Positions 1-7,724 of a DNA stretch of 45,551 nucleotides are shown here, piece by piece. The stretch covers positions 1 to 45,551 of the forward strand of contig CALVEO010000010.1 of NCBI GenBank assembly GCA_944326615.1, given 5' to 3'. Numbering within the stretch: position 1 is the stretch's first letter; each line of letters starts with the position of its first letter. A program made the translations under genes and the position numbers. The stretch is from Candidatus Gastranaerophilales bacterium (GTDB taxonomy: Bacteria; Cyanobacteriota; Vampirovibrionia; Gastranaerophilales; Gastranaerophilaceae). The notes beneath the pieces are model-generated. The model saw only the letters and a list, made by a program, of their open reading frames with translations, did no database searches and was not told the DNA's origin.

Positions 1-176
1 GCATTGATTACGATTACGAAATCACCTGTATCAACGTTTGGTGTATATTCAGGTTTATTTTTTCCTCTTAAAATATTTGCTACTCTGGTAGCCAATCTGC
101 CGAGGATTTCTCCTTCTGCATCGATTAAATACCATTTTCTTTCTACTTCAAGAGGTTTTGCTGAATATGTTTTCAT
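1..176 (-). CDS. rplM: 50S ribosomal protein L13, N-terminal part (runs off window)
   Basis: The first 58 codons are visible on the minus strand, starting at the ATG at 176-174 and leaving the window at base 1. The protein begins [20 protein letters not shown] and continues with [20 protein letters not shown], the typical L13 N-terminus. L13 is an early assembly protein of the large subunit that binds 23S rRNA. It lies 32 nt downstream of truA in the same direction, the cyanobacterial order rplQ-truA-rplM; rpsI would be expected next, outside the window. The assignment is firm, but only about 40% of the protein can be read. Confidence 0.95.
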   Translation of the reverse strand, partial: MKTYSAKPLEVERKWYLIDAEGEILGRLATRVANILRGKNKPEYTPNVDTGDFVIVIN

Positions 177-208
177 GCTTAGTCTCCGTTGTTTATCCCT
201 TTTCAGGG

Positions 209-976
209 TTAATATGTTACTTCAATTAGTGTCAGTCCGTAGGGGCTGACTGTTTGTCCTGCTTTACGTCTGTCGCAGGCCTCTAAAACCTGTTTCATTT
301 GTTCGGCAGGAAGATTATGCCCTTCTATTTCAAGAAGGGTTCCGACGATTGTCCTTACCATATTGTAGAGAAATCTGTTCCCTTTAATATCAATAATTAC
401 TTTATCGCCGTCTTTTTTACATTCGGCTTTTTCTATAAAACAGACTGTGCTCGGGTTCAGCGTACCGGAACTTTTGAAGCTTGAAAAATCATGTTCACCT
501 AAAAGATAATTTAAGGCTTTTTGCATTCTTTCAATGTCTATGTCGAATTTAACACGCATCAAATCACCATCAAAAGCATTTTTACATTTACGGTTAATAA
601 AAATGTATCTGTAATGTCTGCATTTCGCGGATTTTTGGGCGTGGAAATTATCATCGACACATCTCAAATTACTAACAGAGATATCTTTTGGGAGTATTTC
701 GTTCAGCTGATAGACAAACTTTGAAGCAACAATCGGTTTGTCCGTATCAAAATGAACTGTCTGCCCTGTTGAATTGACTCCTCTGTCAGTTCTTCCGGAA
801 AAGACTGTTTTAAATTGCCGGTTATTATTTTCGGTATCACCGAATATCAATGTACTGATTGCTTTTTCAAGTTCACCTTGTATGGTCGGAGTTTCGATTT
901 CTTTGCCGTTTTTAAACTGTATCTGGCTTCCGGCATAATTCTTACCGATATACTGGACTTGAATTGCGTAACGCAT
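209..976 (-). CDS. truA: tRNA pseudouridine(38-40) synthase TruA
   Basis: A 255-residue protein, normal length for TruA, which isomerises uridines 38-40 of the tRNA anticodon arm. The catalytic aspartate is in [14 protein letters not shown] (Asp at about residue 64). Other family blocks are CRHYRYIF near 122, HDFSSF near 162 and [19 protein letters not shown] near 201-219. The ATG at 976 lies 6 nt after the rplQ stop, so the two are probably co-transcribed and translationally linked. Nothing in the sequence looks damaged. Confidence 0.96.
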   Translation of the reverse strand: MRYAIQVQYIGKNYAGSQIQFKNGKEIETPTIQGELEKAISTLIFGDTENNNRQFKTVFSGRTDRGVNSTGQTVHFDTDKPIVASKFVYQLNEILPKDISVSNLRCVDDNFHAQKSAKCRHYRYIFINRKCKNAFDGDLMRVKFDIDIERMQKALNYLLGEHDFSSFKSSGTLNPSTVCFIEKAECKKDGDKVIIDIKGNRFLYNMVRTIVGTLLEIEGHNLPAEQMKQVLEACDRRKAGQTVSPYGLTLIEVTY

Positions 977-982
977 AACGGC

Positions 983-1411
983 TTATACCAGTTGGATTAA
1001 AGCCATTTCTGATGCGTCGCCGCGTCTGGGTGGGAGTCTGAATATTCTGGTATATCCGCCCTGACGGTTTGAATATTTTTTGCCGATAATAACGAAAAGT
1101 TTTCTAAGAACTGTTTCTTCTGCTAATTTTTTATCGGCAGAAGGAGCTTCAAAAACTTCTCCTGTTGCCAAATCCATATATTTGCCGGTTTCTTTGTCAA
1201 AAATGAATTTAGCAGCCTGACGGCGAGCGTGAAGGTCGCCTCTTTTTGCAAGGGTGATAATTTCTTCAGCGTACGGCTTTAAAGCTTTTGCTCTAGCCAT
1301 AGTTGTTTTGATTTCACCATGTACAAAAAGTTCTGTTGCTAAAGAGCGTAACAAAGCATCTCTTTGATCCTTTGCTTTTCCTAGCGTATGTTTTTTAGTT
1401 TGGTGTCTCAT
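983..1411 (-). CDS. rplQ: 50S ribosomal protein L17
   Basis: A 142-residue protein opening MRHQTKKHTLGKAKDQRDAL, the L17 signature, with LATELFVHGEIKTTMARAKA following. L17 sits near the peptide exit tunnel of the 50S subunit. It is longer than the ~120-residue minimal form because of an insertion near residues 75-95 (ETGKYMDLATGEVFEA). The tail GGYTRIFRLPPRRGDASEMA is typical. It follows rpoA, as in most bacteria, but with a 240-nt spacer that contains a hairpin (1469-1542). Confidence 0.96.
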   Translation of the reverse strand: MRHQTKKHTLGKAKDQRDALLRSLATELFVHGEIKTTMARAKALKPYAEEIITLAKRGDLHARRQAAKFIFDKETGKYMDLATGEVFEAPSADKKLAEETVLRKLFVIIGKKYSNRQGGYTRIFRLPPRRGDASEMALIQLV

Positions 1412-1468
1412 TTTTTTATCCTTTATTTTTATTTTTTGTAATTAATTTATCCTGTCTTGGATTATTGG

Positions 1469-1542
1469 CAACTCGAAACTTATCATTTCACTCCATAAAT
1501 TTTTTTATAAAAATTTATTCCGTTACATTAAGTTTCTCGTTG
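1469..1542. repeat. Imperfect 74-nt hairpin in the rpoA-rplQ spacer
   Basis: The outer arms are CAACTCGAAACTTA (1469-1482) and TAAGTTTCTCGTTG (1529-1542), which pair with two adjacent mismatches. An inner A/T-rich stem (ATAAATTTTT against AAAATTTAT) closes the loop. It lies between rpoA and rplQ on the transcribed strand. It could be an RNA-processing or attenuation site or a relic of a mobile palindrome; the sequence does not decide. Confidence 0.5.
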
Positions 1543-1651
1543 GGACGTGCTGGGTTCGCTTTGTTGCCGCTCGCTGTTTTTTATTTACAATATTTCTAGT
1601 TTTAAATTCAGCGGCTCGCCCGAGCTCACGCGGCGCACTTGCCAAAATCCG

Positions 1652-2620
1652 CTACCCTACTTCTTCTTCGGTTTCAGGGTTTGGAGCCAAATCCAGACCG
1701 AAGTGGTGAAGTCTTTCTATTACTTCGTCAGAAGATTTTTTGCCGAAGTTTTTAATATTTAATAAATCATGTTCTGATTTTTTCAACAATTCAGCCATAG
1801 AATTTATGCTTGCACGTTTCAAGCAATTGTATGCTCTAACTGAAAGTTCCAATTCTTCAATAGTCATTGTAGGGGCATTTGAATCATCTTCAATTTTTTC
1901 TTCAACAGCCATTGAAGGAGCAACTACAGGCTGACCTGTAATTGATGCAATCTGCATAAAGTGATCAATCAAAAGATTTGAAGCCTGGCTTAAAGCATTT
2001 GTTACATCAATTGATCCGTTAGACCAAATTTCCAGAGTCAATTTGTCGAAATCAATAGAATCTCCTACACGTGTACTTTCTACATTGTAACTTACACGTT
2101 TGATAGGCATAAATGTTGCATCTATAGGAAGTACATCAATTGAAACGCCTTTAGAATCTCTTGGTACATCATGTGCAACATATCCTTTACCTGTTTCAAC
2201 AACTATATCTGCGTGGAAACTTCCGCCATCTGCCACTGTGCATATTAACCAGTCAGGGTTAACTACCTTAACACCTGCAGGAAGCTGAATATCACTTGCG
2301 AGTACTGCACCCGGACGATCAACATCAATTCTTAAATGCTGAGGATCTTTGGAATCAGTTTTTACAACCAATCCTTTAAGGTTAAGCATTACATCGATAA
2401 CATCTTCCAAAACACCGGGAATTGCAGTGTATTCGTGAGTTATACCTTCAATTCTTGTAGAAGTAACAGCTGTTCCTTCCAGACTTGAAAGAAGTACGCG
2501 TCTTAAAGAGTTACCGATTGTTGTACCAAACCCTTTTTCTAACGGCTCAATTACGAATTTTCCGTACTGTGATCCGTCAGAACTTGTTGTTGTATTAACA
2601 CATTTAATTTTCAATTCCAT
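1652..2620 (-). CDS. rpoA: DNA-directed RNA polymerase subunit alpha
   Basis: A 322-residue protein with the two alpha-subunit domains. The N-terminal assembly domain has FVIEPLEKGFGTTIGNSLRR near residues 22-41 and LLSSLEGTAVTSTRIEGI after it. The C-terminal DNA/activator-binding domain starts near 255 with LELSVRAYNCLKRASINSMA and contains the helix-hairpin-helix region IKNFGKKSSDEVIERL. A linker of about 20 acidic residues separates them. The stop is TAG. It sits between rpsD and rplQ in the alpha operon. Confidence 0.98.
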   Translation of the reverse strand: MELKIKCVNTTTSSDGSQYGKFVIEPLEKGFGTTIGNSLRRVLLSSLEGTAVTSTRIEGITHEYTAIPGVLEDVIDVMLNLKGLVVKTDSKDPQHLRIDVDRPGAVLASDIQLPAGVKVVNPDWLICTVADGGSFHADIVVETGKGYVAHDVPRDSKGVSIDVLPIDATFMPIKRVSYNVESTRVGDSIDFDKLTLEIWSNGSIDVTNALSQASNLLIDHFMQIASITGQPVVAPSMAVEEKIEDDSNAPTMTIEELELSVRAYNCLKRASINSMAELLKKSEHDLLNIKNFGKKSSDEVIERLHHFGLDLAPNPETEEEVG

Positions 2621-2659
2621 ATTTTTAAATCTCCTAGTTGTTGCTAACTAATCTTTGAG

Positions 2660-2738
2660 GGTAGGAAGCTAAGATGGTAAGAGGGTAGGCTGTTTTATAA
2701 AAGCATATCTTCCTATCTTCTTATCCTCCTATCTTCCA
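2660..2738. repeat. Dispersed purine-rich repeat, copy 1 (rpsD-rpoA spacer)
   Basis: On the plus strand this reads GGAAGCTAAGATGGTAAGAG, then GGGTAGGCT, a short A/T loop, then CTTATC-like units ending TCTTCCTATCTTCTTATC. The two halves are roughly complementary, so the unit is an imperfect palindrome made of GAAGATAAG-like 7-9-mers. Close copies occur at 3428-3506 and 30330-30386, and a half copy at 3990-4018. Confidence 0.7.
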
Positions 2739-3341
2739 TTATTTAGAATAGTACTCGATTACAAGTTGTTCTTTAAAGTCAGGGTCTAATTCTTCTCTTT
2801 CAGGAATTCTGTCGAAAGTGATTTTTAGAGCTTCTTTATCGATTGTCATCCATGCTGGAGCACATGCCATATCAATCATTTCAGTAACGCCTTTTAAAAA
2901 TGCATTGCTTTTTGATCTGATTGTAATTACATCACCTGCTTTTACAAGGTATGATGGTATATCAACTTTTTTATCGTTAACAAGAACATGTCCATGGTTA
3001 ACAATTTGTCTTGTTTGTTTACGTGTAATACCTAAACCTGCTCTATATAGAACATTGTCTAATCTTGATTCAAGAAGCTGTAAAAGAATTGTGCCTGTTA
3101 CGCCTTTTCTTCTTGCTGCTTCTTTATAGTATCTTGCAAATTGTTTTTCGCTTACCAGATATGTAAATCTGATTTTTTGTTTTTCTGCTAAATGAATTGC
3201 ATATTCAGAAAGTTTCTTTCTTACAGCGCCATGCTGGCCTGATGCTGTTTGTCTCATAGAAGAAGTAAGCTTTCTGTTTGACAAATCTTTAACTTTCTTA
3301 TTTCTGAATAATTTGTTTGATGGTCCTGTGTATCTAGCCAT
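2739..3341 (-). CDS. rpsD: 30S ribosomal protein S4
   Basis: A 200-residue S4, the usual size for the form lacking the longer zinc-binding N-terminus. It starts MARYTGPSNKLFRNKKVKDL. The S4 RNA-binding domain is at about residues 92-150 (SRLDNVLYRAGLGITRKQTR, then HGHVLVNDKKVDIPSYLVKAGD). S4 nucleates 30S assembly and in many bacteria autoregulates the alpha operon. It lies between rpsK and rpoA, as in proteobacteria and firmicutes; in most cyanobacteria rpsD is elsewhere. Confidence 0.97.
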   Translation of the reverse strand: MARYTGPSNKLFRNKKVKDLSNRKLTSSMRQTASGQHGAVRKKLSEYAIHLAEKQKIRFTYLVSEKQFARYYKEAARRKGVTGTILLQLLESRLDNVLYRAGLGITRKQTRQIVNHGHVLVNDKKVDIPSYLVKAGDVITIRSKSNAFLKGVTEMIDMACAPAWMTIDKEALKITFDRIPEREELDPDFKEQLVIEYYSK

Positions 3342-3427
3342 TTTGTTATTTTCTCCTTTACTTTTGCAGGGCGTCTATGGTTTACTTTTTGGCTTATAAA
3401 GCAAGCCCCTGCACTACATTGATGATA

Positions 3428-3506
3428 AGAAGCTAAGATGGTAAGAGGGTAGGCTATTTAACTTAAAAGGCTTATCTTCCTGCCTTCCTATCTTCTTATC
3501 TTCTTA
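3428..3506. repeat. Dispersed purine-rich repeat, copy 2 (rpsK-rpsD spacer)
   Basis: This is nearly the same as the 2660-2738 copy: AAGCTAAGATGGTAAGAGGG, TAGGCTATTT, a short spacer, AAAGGCTTATCTTCC, then CTTCCTATCTTC units. It fills the spacer directly before the rpsK stop codon. Confidence 0.7.
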
Positions 3507-3893
3507 CTAAACTCTACGTTTTTTAGGCGGGCGGCATCCGTTGTGCGGGATAGGAGTTACATCTTTAATCAATGTAATTTCCAAACCTGCTGCCTGAATT
3601 GCGCGGATTGCTGTTTCTCTGCCTGAACCCGGTCCTTTGATGTGTACTTCAACTTTTTTCATACCCTGGTCGATTGATTTTTTAGCCACAAGTTCTGCTG
3701 CAGATTGAGCTGCAAACGGTGTGCCTTTTCTTGCACCTTTGAAACCTGTTGCACCTGCTGTTGCCCAGGCAATAGCATTACCCTGAGTATCTGTTGAAGT
3801 TACGATTGTATTGTTGAATGTTGATTGAATGTGTACAACACCCTGCAATACGTTCTTTTTTTCTTTTTTCTTAGTTTTTACTGGTCTTGCCAT
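3507..3893 (-). CDS. rpsK: 30S ribosomal protein S11
   Basis: A 128-residue S11 of the 30S platform. Blocks include [20 protein letters not shown] near residues 18-37, [14 protein letters not shown] near 50-63 and the C-terminal [19 protein letters not shown], which is almost invariant in bacteria. It follows rpsM in the canonical order, with a 125-nt spacer that carries repeat sequence. The start is ATG at 3893. Confidence 0.98.
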   Translation of the reverse strand: MARPVKTKKKEKKNVLQGVVHIQSTFNNTIVTSTDTQGNAIAWATAGATGFKGARKGTPFAAQSAAELVAKKSIDQGMKKVEVHIKGPGSGRETAIRAIQAAGLEITLIKDVTPIPHNGCRPPKKRRV

Positions 3894-3930
3894 TTTCTAT
3901 TCCTTTATGTTACTTTTGTATATTTTATTA

Positions 3931-4018
3931 AAAGTGAATAAGTCAATAAGCGAATAGGTTAATAAGTTCATTTCGTTAAAAGGCTTATCTTCCTATCTTC
4001 TTATCTTCCTATCTTCTA
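3931..4018. repeat. Composite dispersed repeat (rpsM-rpsK spacer)
   Basis: The first half (3931-3975) is a degenerate GTGAATAAG tandem: AAAGTGAATAAGTCAATAAG, CGAATAGG, TTAATAAG. The second half (3983-4018) is AAAGGCTTATCTTCC plus CTATCTTCTTATC units shared with 2660-2738 and 3428-3506. The first half matches units at 6948-6986, 7036-7074 and 30071-30112. Confidence 0.65.
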
Positions 4019-4390
4019 TTACACTGTTTTCTTCTTGGTGATTGCCAAACCTTTTTTACCGCGTCTTGTTCTTGCGTTTGTTTTAGTTCTCTGACCGCGG
4101 CATGGAAGGTTGCGTTTGTGTCTCAACCCTCTGTAAGAACCGATTTCCTGAAGACGTTTGATGTGTAAAGAAACTTCGCGACGCAAATCACCTTCGATGT
4201 GGTAGTTTGCAAGTTCGTTTCTTAACAATTTGATATCTTCATCTGTTAAATCGTCTGTTCTCAAATCCGGTGAGATTTTAGTAGCTTCAAGAATTTTTTT
4301 TGCTCTAGTCGGTCCTATACCGTAGATGTATGTTAATGCTACTTCCATTCTTTTGTTACGGGGTAAATCAACCCCTGAAATTCTTGCCAT
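4019..4390 (-). CDS. rpsM: 30S ribosomal protein S13
   Basis: A 123-residue S13, a head protein of the 30S subunit that contacts the P-site tRNA. It has [20 protein letters not shown] at the start, the helix-two-turns-helix [14 protein letters not shown] near 22-35, and the tail [20 protein letters not shown] then RGKKG. Length and conserved blocks are normal. The spacer to the upstream rpmJ is unusually long (333 nt). Confidence 0.98.
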   Translation of the reverse strand: MARISGVDLPRNKRMEVALTYIYGIGPTRAKKILEATKISPDLRTDDLTDEDIKLLRNELANYHIEGDLRREVSLHIKRLQEIGSYRGLRHKRNLPCRGQRTKTNARTRRGKKGLAITKKKTV

Positions 4391-4723
4391 TTTAATTTTT
4401 CTCCTTTTCTTGGCTTTTGGTGCGGGTTAGGGTTTGTTATTTTTTACTTAGCACCTATTTAATCATTGCGGTACCTTTCATCATTTAACGCGATTTCCTT
4501 TATTTCCGCCCTTTTGTTGTTAGATTTTTTTGTGTATGAGGCTTAAATACTTCCTCACCATTGACCGTTTAAGTCCGTCAATTCAACTATATCACGATTG
4601 TTCTGATTTATTGCTTCACGCTGCACTGTCATTCGCTTCATTTTATTACATAAAATTTTCGCTCATTCCGTTTCGCGCTTTTTCGAGTTCGTTCACTTGC
4701 GTTCACTCCACTCTACGCAAAAA
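4391..4723. other. 333-nt spacer between rpmJ and rpsM, no gene seen
   Basis: No convincing reading frame or RNA family was recognised. On the transcribed (minus) strand it contains repeated GTGAACG/GAGCGAA-like words, for example GAGTGAACGCAAGTGAACGA near 4690-4710, and an A/T palindrome around 4640-4655. The last 20 nt before rpsM include its Shine-Dalgarno (AAAGGAG at about 4400). It may be an untranslated leader or degenerate repeat DNA. Confidence 0.4.
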
Positions 4724-4837
4724 TCAGCCTTGTCTTTGTTTATGTTTAGGGTTTTCACAAATTATTGCGATTCTGCCTTTTCTTTTGATACATTTGCATT
4801 TGTCGCACATTGGTTTTACTGATGATCTGACTTTCAT
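4724..4837 (-). CDS. rpmJ: 50S ribosomal protein L36
   Basis: A 37-residue L36 read directly from the minus strand: [20 protein letters not shown] followed by [17 protein letters not shown] and a TGA at 4726-4724. The zinc ligands C11, C14, C27 and H32 of the C+ form are present. It lies 33 nt downstream of infA, the standard bacterial order. It encodes a small zinc-ribbon protein of the large subunit. Confidence 0.96.
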   Translation of the reverse strand: MKVRSSVKPMCDKCKCIKRKGRIAIICENPKHKQRQG

Positions 4838-4870
4838 TTTTTCTTTCCTTTTATTTTGTGTACATTAATT

Positions 4871-5086
4871 TTATTTTAGTCTGAATGTAATTCTTCCGCG
4901 GCTCAAATCGTATGGAGTCATTTCAACTTTCACTTTGTCGCCGGGTAAAATTCTTATGAAATTTTTTCTGATTTTGCCTGAAATGTGGGCTAAAATTTCG
5001 TGGTCATTTTCGAGTTTTACGCGAAACATTGCGTTAGGCATTGCCTCTAAAATGGTACCTTCTAATTCTATGACGTCTTTTGACAT
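4871..5086 (-). CDS. infA: Translation initiation factor IF-1
   Basis: A 71-residue single-OB-fold protein: [40 protein letters not shown], then [20 protein letters not shown] and RGRITFR. IF-1 binds the A site of the 30S subunit during initiation. It is the first gene of this transcription unit: upstream is a 256-nt A/T-rich gap and then a prepilin gene. The secY-adk-map genes that usually precede infA are absent here. Confidence 0.98.
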   Translation of the reverse strand: MSKDVIELEGTILEAMPNAMFRVKLENDHEILAHISGKIRKNFIRILPGDKVKVEMTPYDLSRGRITFRLK

Positions 5087-5139
5087 ATTATCCTTTCAAA
5101 TTCGGCTGTTCAGTATACACCTATTCAGGCGTTAATTTT

Positions 5140-5167
5140 ATCTTACTTGGAAAATATTCAATTGCAA
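5140..5167 (-). promoter_or_regulatory. Possible promoter of the infA operon
   Basis: On the minus strand, TTGCAA (5167-5162) is followed after 16 nt by TAAGAT (5145-5140). It lies about 55 nt upstream of the infA ATG. The match to sigma-70 boxes is modest; position is the main support. Confidence 0.35.
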
Positions 5168-5342
5168 GGGGTTTGAACATGTTCAGCAAAAAAAATTATA
5201 AAAGATTGGCGTGAGTGTTTTTATAAAAACGGCACACTAACTATATTTACTTGCATCTTAAAAAATCTTTATTTAAGCAAGTTTTCACAAGTTTGTAAAA
5301 TTTTCTTAATATTTTTAAAAACGTGTATTTTTAATTAAACAT

Positions 5343-6133
5343 TTATTTACATCTTATTTTTTTATCCCAGCCTAATCCATCACAATGCAGATAATCCATA
5401 TTCCCATTGTAAATTACCCAGGCTGTACAGCCATAACCATTGTATTCACCTGATGCTCCATGCACGCAGCTGGTATCAAACGATCGTGATGTATCTCCTT
5501 GATAACCGTATGGTTTTATCCCATTTTTTGTAATTATGAAAAAGAAAATATCATGTCCAACAGCATTCGGTCCTTTATCACCGTTTAAATCTACTGCTAA
5601 ATCTCCGCATTTATTATCCTGAGAGCAAGATGTATTTGCATTTGTTTGCAGCCATGTTGATCTGATTACCGTACCATCATTGAACCACCAGAAACTTGTC
5701 AATGTATTGCTTAAAACAGATTTTTTATCCATTCCATATATTGTACGTGTCCATATTTCTGGCGTGATGACATTCCGATAAATTCGCCGTACCTTGCCCA
5801 AAAAGTATTAACACTTTTTGTTTTTTTGTCAATTTCTTCTTGAGTTGAAGAATCATCTTCTACAAAGGAATTTGACAGTCCCCATGAGTCTATGGTTCCA
5901 TATTCTTCTTCAACAAGTCTTCCGGCATTTTCCATAACAGCATAAAACTTTTTAAGTTTTGTTGTGTATTCTTTTTCTCTGTATTTTTGGATTAGTGATG
6001 GCATAGTCATCGCGGCGACTATACCGATTATCCCAAGTGTTATCAATACTTCTGCGAGGGTAAATCCAGTTTGGTGTTTATCACTTTTTGTTGTTTGATT
6101 TAGTGCTTTTTGATAATGGATACTCTTTTTCAT
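5343..6133 (-). pseudogene. Type IV prepilin-like protein, frameshifted
   Basis: The 5' half (6133-5711) encodes a 23-residue basic leader ending HQTG, then FTLAEVLITLGIIGIVAAMT, the prepilin peptidase site and hydrophobic helix of type IV/type II pseudopilins. The 3' half (to 5343) continues in another frame and ends DYLHCDGLGWDKKIRCK. That is almost the same tail as the prepilin at 20776-22091 (DYLHCDDLSWDGKTRCK), so the two pieces belong to one protein of about 260 residues. Both frames are open between 5801 and 5711, so the shift lies there, perhaps near the GMSS/NVITP junction. Either a real inactivating indel or a sequence error would explain it. The shared C-terminal signature DLNGDKGPN is present. 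Confidence 0.8.
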
Positions 6134-6162
6134 AAATACCTCTCTCTCAAAGTGAAAATTTA

Positions 6163-6196
6163 TGTATATTTGAACATAATAATGTTCATATACACA
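6163..6196. promoter_or_regulatory. Palindromic candidate operator between prepilin and HTH gene
   Basis: TGTATATTTGAACAT (6163-6177) and ATGTTCATATACA (6182-6194) form a near-perfect inverted repeat, with two extra T in the left arm. It lies in the 108-nt divergent gap between the prepilin (minus) and the HTH regulator (plus), a natural place for the regulator to bind. Confidence 0.45.
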
Positions 6197-6241
6197 TTAT
6201 TTAACATTTTTATATTTTTGTCAATAGTATAGGATTTATAT

Positions 6242-6460
6242 ATGAAGGATGAGAGACTGTTTCAGCTCGGACAAAAAATAAGATATGAACGATTGAAAAA
6301 AGGATTAAGCCAGGAAGATCTTGAAGAAAAATCTATGGTTTCGCGTAGAACTATAAGTGAAATAGAAAGAGGTAATGTTGATATCCGATATACAAATCTT
6401 TTGCAAATTGCCGAGGCCTTAAATATGACTTTATCAGAGCTGTTAAATTTTAAATTATAA
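6242..6460 (+). CDS. Small XRE-family HTH transcriptional regulator
   Basis: A 72-residue protein that is almost entirely one HTH_3/XRE domain: LGQKIRYERLKKGLSQEDLE near residues 9-28, SRRTISEIERGNVDIRYTNL near 35-54 and IAEALNMTLSELL near 56-68. It is likely a DNA-binding repressor or activator of nearby genes. It is divergent from the frameshifted prepilin and shares with it a palindrome-containing control region. A possible promoter TTAACA (6201) -18- TAGTAT (6225) would start the mRNA very near the ATG. There is no effector domain. Confidence 0.85.
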   Translation: MKDERLFQLGQKIRYERLKKGLSQEDLEEKSMVSRRTISEIERGNVDIRYTNLLQIAEALNMTLSELLNFKL

Positions 6461-6515
6461 TTGTTAACTTTTTTTACGAGTTTTTTATTTTCTGAAATCT
6501 GATGGGAATAATATA

Positions 6516-6545
6516 CTTAATATATATAGAGAGGTATATATTAAG
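6516..6545 (+). promoter_or_regulatory. 5' hairpin overlapping the Shine-Dalgarno of the 6556 gene
   Basis: CTTAATATATA (6516-6526) and TATATATTAAG (6535-6545) form a perfect 11-bp stem with an 8-nt loop. The right arm takes in the first three bases of the AAGGAG ribosome-binding site (6543-6548), so the RNA fold could limit translation of the next gene. Confidence 0.45.
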
Positions 6546-6555
6546 GAGATGTTCT

Positions 6556-6942
6556 ATGGCAATAAGAGTTGACGGAATAGAATCTGAAGATGAATTAAGA
6601 AAAGCGCAGGCAGCAGCTCAGGCGCAGGGAACATCTATTACAAATTATAACGATTGGGCGCAGATTTTGCAGGAATTTCAGGAAAACGGCATTGAATCAA
6701 CAGGCTCTTATGCGGGAGACAGGGCTTTGATGCAGGAAATTCAATCCACAATGGAGCAGTATGCCGAACAAATTCAGGAGCAGGAAAAAATTCAGCAAAA
6801 CACGCCTAAGAATACCGAAACCGAAAAAGTTCAGGAAGCAACAGCAACAGATAAAGATCAGGCAATAAAAGCAAATGTTGCAAATGCGACAAGTTCTGCG
6901 ATTATGGCCGATTATATGAAGTATTATCATATGTTGATGTAA
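6556..6942 (+). CDS. Small Gln/Ala-rich protein of unknown function
   Basis: A 128-residue protein from the ATG at 6556, chosen because AAGGAG stands 7 nt before it; an in-frame ATG at 6502 has no such site. It begins MAIRVDGIESEDELRKAQAA, is rich in Gln, Glu and Ala (predicted helical or coiled, roughly residues 50-100), and has no signal peptide or membrane segment. The C-terminus ends ADYMKYYHMLM. No family recognised. It is downstream of the HTH gene and may be controlled with it. Confidence 0.7.
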   Translation: MAIRVDGIESEDELRKAQAAAQAQGTSITNYNDWAQILQEFQENGIESTGSYAGDRALMQEIQSTMEQYAEQIQEQEKIQQNTPKNTETEKVQEATATDKDQAIKANVANATSSAIMADYMKYYHMLM

Positions 6943-6947
6943 TTTGA

Positions 6948-7074
6948 AAAGTGAATAAGTTAATAAGTGAATAGGAGAATAAGTCGTTTAATAAAGTAAT
7001 TATCTTTAAAATTTAAAGAATATTGTTTTTGTAAAGAACTTATTCACAGATTCACTTATTTACCTATTCACTTT
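6948..7074. repeat. GTGAATAAG-type inverted repeat between convergent genes
   Basis: The left arm (6948-6986) is a degenerate tandem beginning AAAGTGAATAAGTTAATAAG. The right arm (7036-7074) is its near reverse complement, 39 nt each with a handful of mismatches and about 50 nt between them. The right arm covers the last codons of lepB. It may serve as a two-way terminator, but lacks a clean U-tract. Confidence 0.65.
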
Positions 7075-7724
7075 AAATTCCCAAACACTTTTACCCTATT
7101 AAACGGCCAGAAAAGTATAACTGCACGCCCGATAAATCTGTCTTCCGGCAAAAAACCCCACCATCTGCCGTCAAATGAGTTGCCTCTGTTATCCCCCATC
7201 ATCAGATACTGGTGCTCCGGAATTATTACAGGGCCGCAAATCATATCTTTTGTGCAGGGTTTGTCATAGTATTCGCTTCTAATATAAGGCTCATCAAGCG
7301 GTTTGTCGTTAATGTAAACAGTGCTTTTTCCTTGTTTATTGGTTTTTATCTCGAATTTATCTCCAGGAGTCCCGATTACACGTTTAATATAAGCAACATC
7401 CTTGCAGAAAAAGCCTGTAAGACGCGAAAAAACTTTCCAGGGAGTATTTTTCAATTTTTCAAACGGCGGGTAAAATACCATAATATCTCCGCGTTTTGGG
7501 TGTGTATAAAATCTGGAAAATCTTTCAACAATAATTCTGTCCCCTTCTATTAATGTAGGACGCATTGAAGCTGACGGAATCCAGCGGATTTCTCCTATGA
7601 AAAATCTGATAATTATGACCATTACGACGACAAAGACGACTGTTTCAATAATTTCCCGCGTCATAGGGTTGATTTTAAGATAATTTTCTTTGATTTTTTT
7701 TATTAATTCTTTTATTTTATTCAT
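7068..7724 (-). CDS. lepB: Signal peptidase I
   Basis: 218 residues from the ATG at 7724. A single membrane segment (about residues 20-42, ETVVFVVVMVIIIRFFIGEI) anchors the protein, with the catalytic domain outside. Box B holds the nucleophile serine (IPSASMRPTLIEGDRIIVER), box D the general-base lysine (DVAYIKRVIGTPGDKFEI), and box E is MGDNRGNSFDGR WWGFLPE. It cleaves signal peptides of secreted proteins. The ATG overlaps the stop of the upstream prenyl synthase gene by 8 nt (ATGAATAA), so the two are translationally coupled. A TTG two codons earlier is possible. Confidence 0.96.
   Translation of the reverse strand: MNKIKELIKKIKENYLKINPMTREIIETVVFVVVMVIIIRFFIGEIRWIPSASMRPTLIEGDRIIVERFSRFYTHPKRGDIMVFYPPFEKLKNTPWKVFSRLTGFFCKDVAYIKRVIGTPGDKFEIKTNKQGKSTVYINDKPLDEPYIRSEYYDKPCTKDMICGPVIIPEHQYLMMGDNRGNSFDGRWWGFLPEDRFIGRAVILFWPFNRVKVFGNLK

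Noticed and set aside
4530-4868. Plus-strand reading frame of 112 codons opposite rpmJ
   Set aside because: It runs antisense to rpmJ and spacer sequence, has no ribosome-binding site, and its composition is what the reverse of the minus strand gives.
1412-5342. CRISPR array suggested by regularly spaced repeats in the ribosomal operon
   Set aside because: The repeats are separated by whole genes, are degenerate and palindromic, lack uniform spacers, and no cas gene is present.
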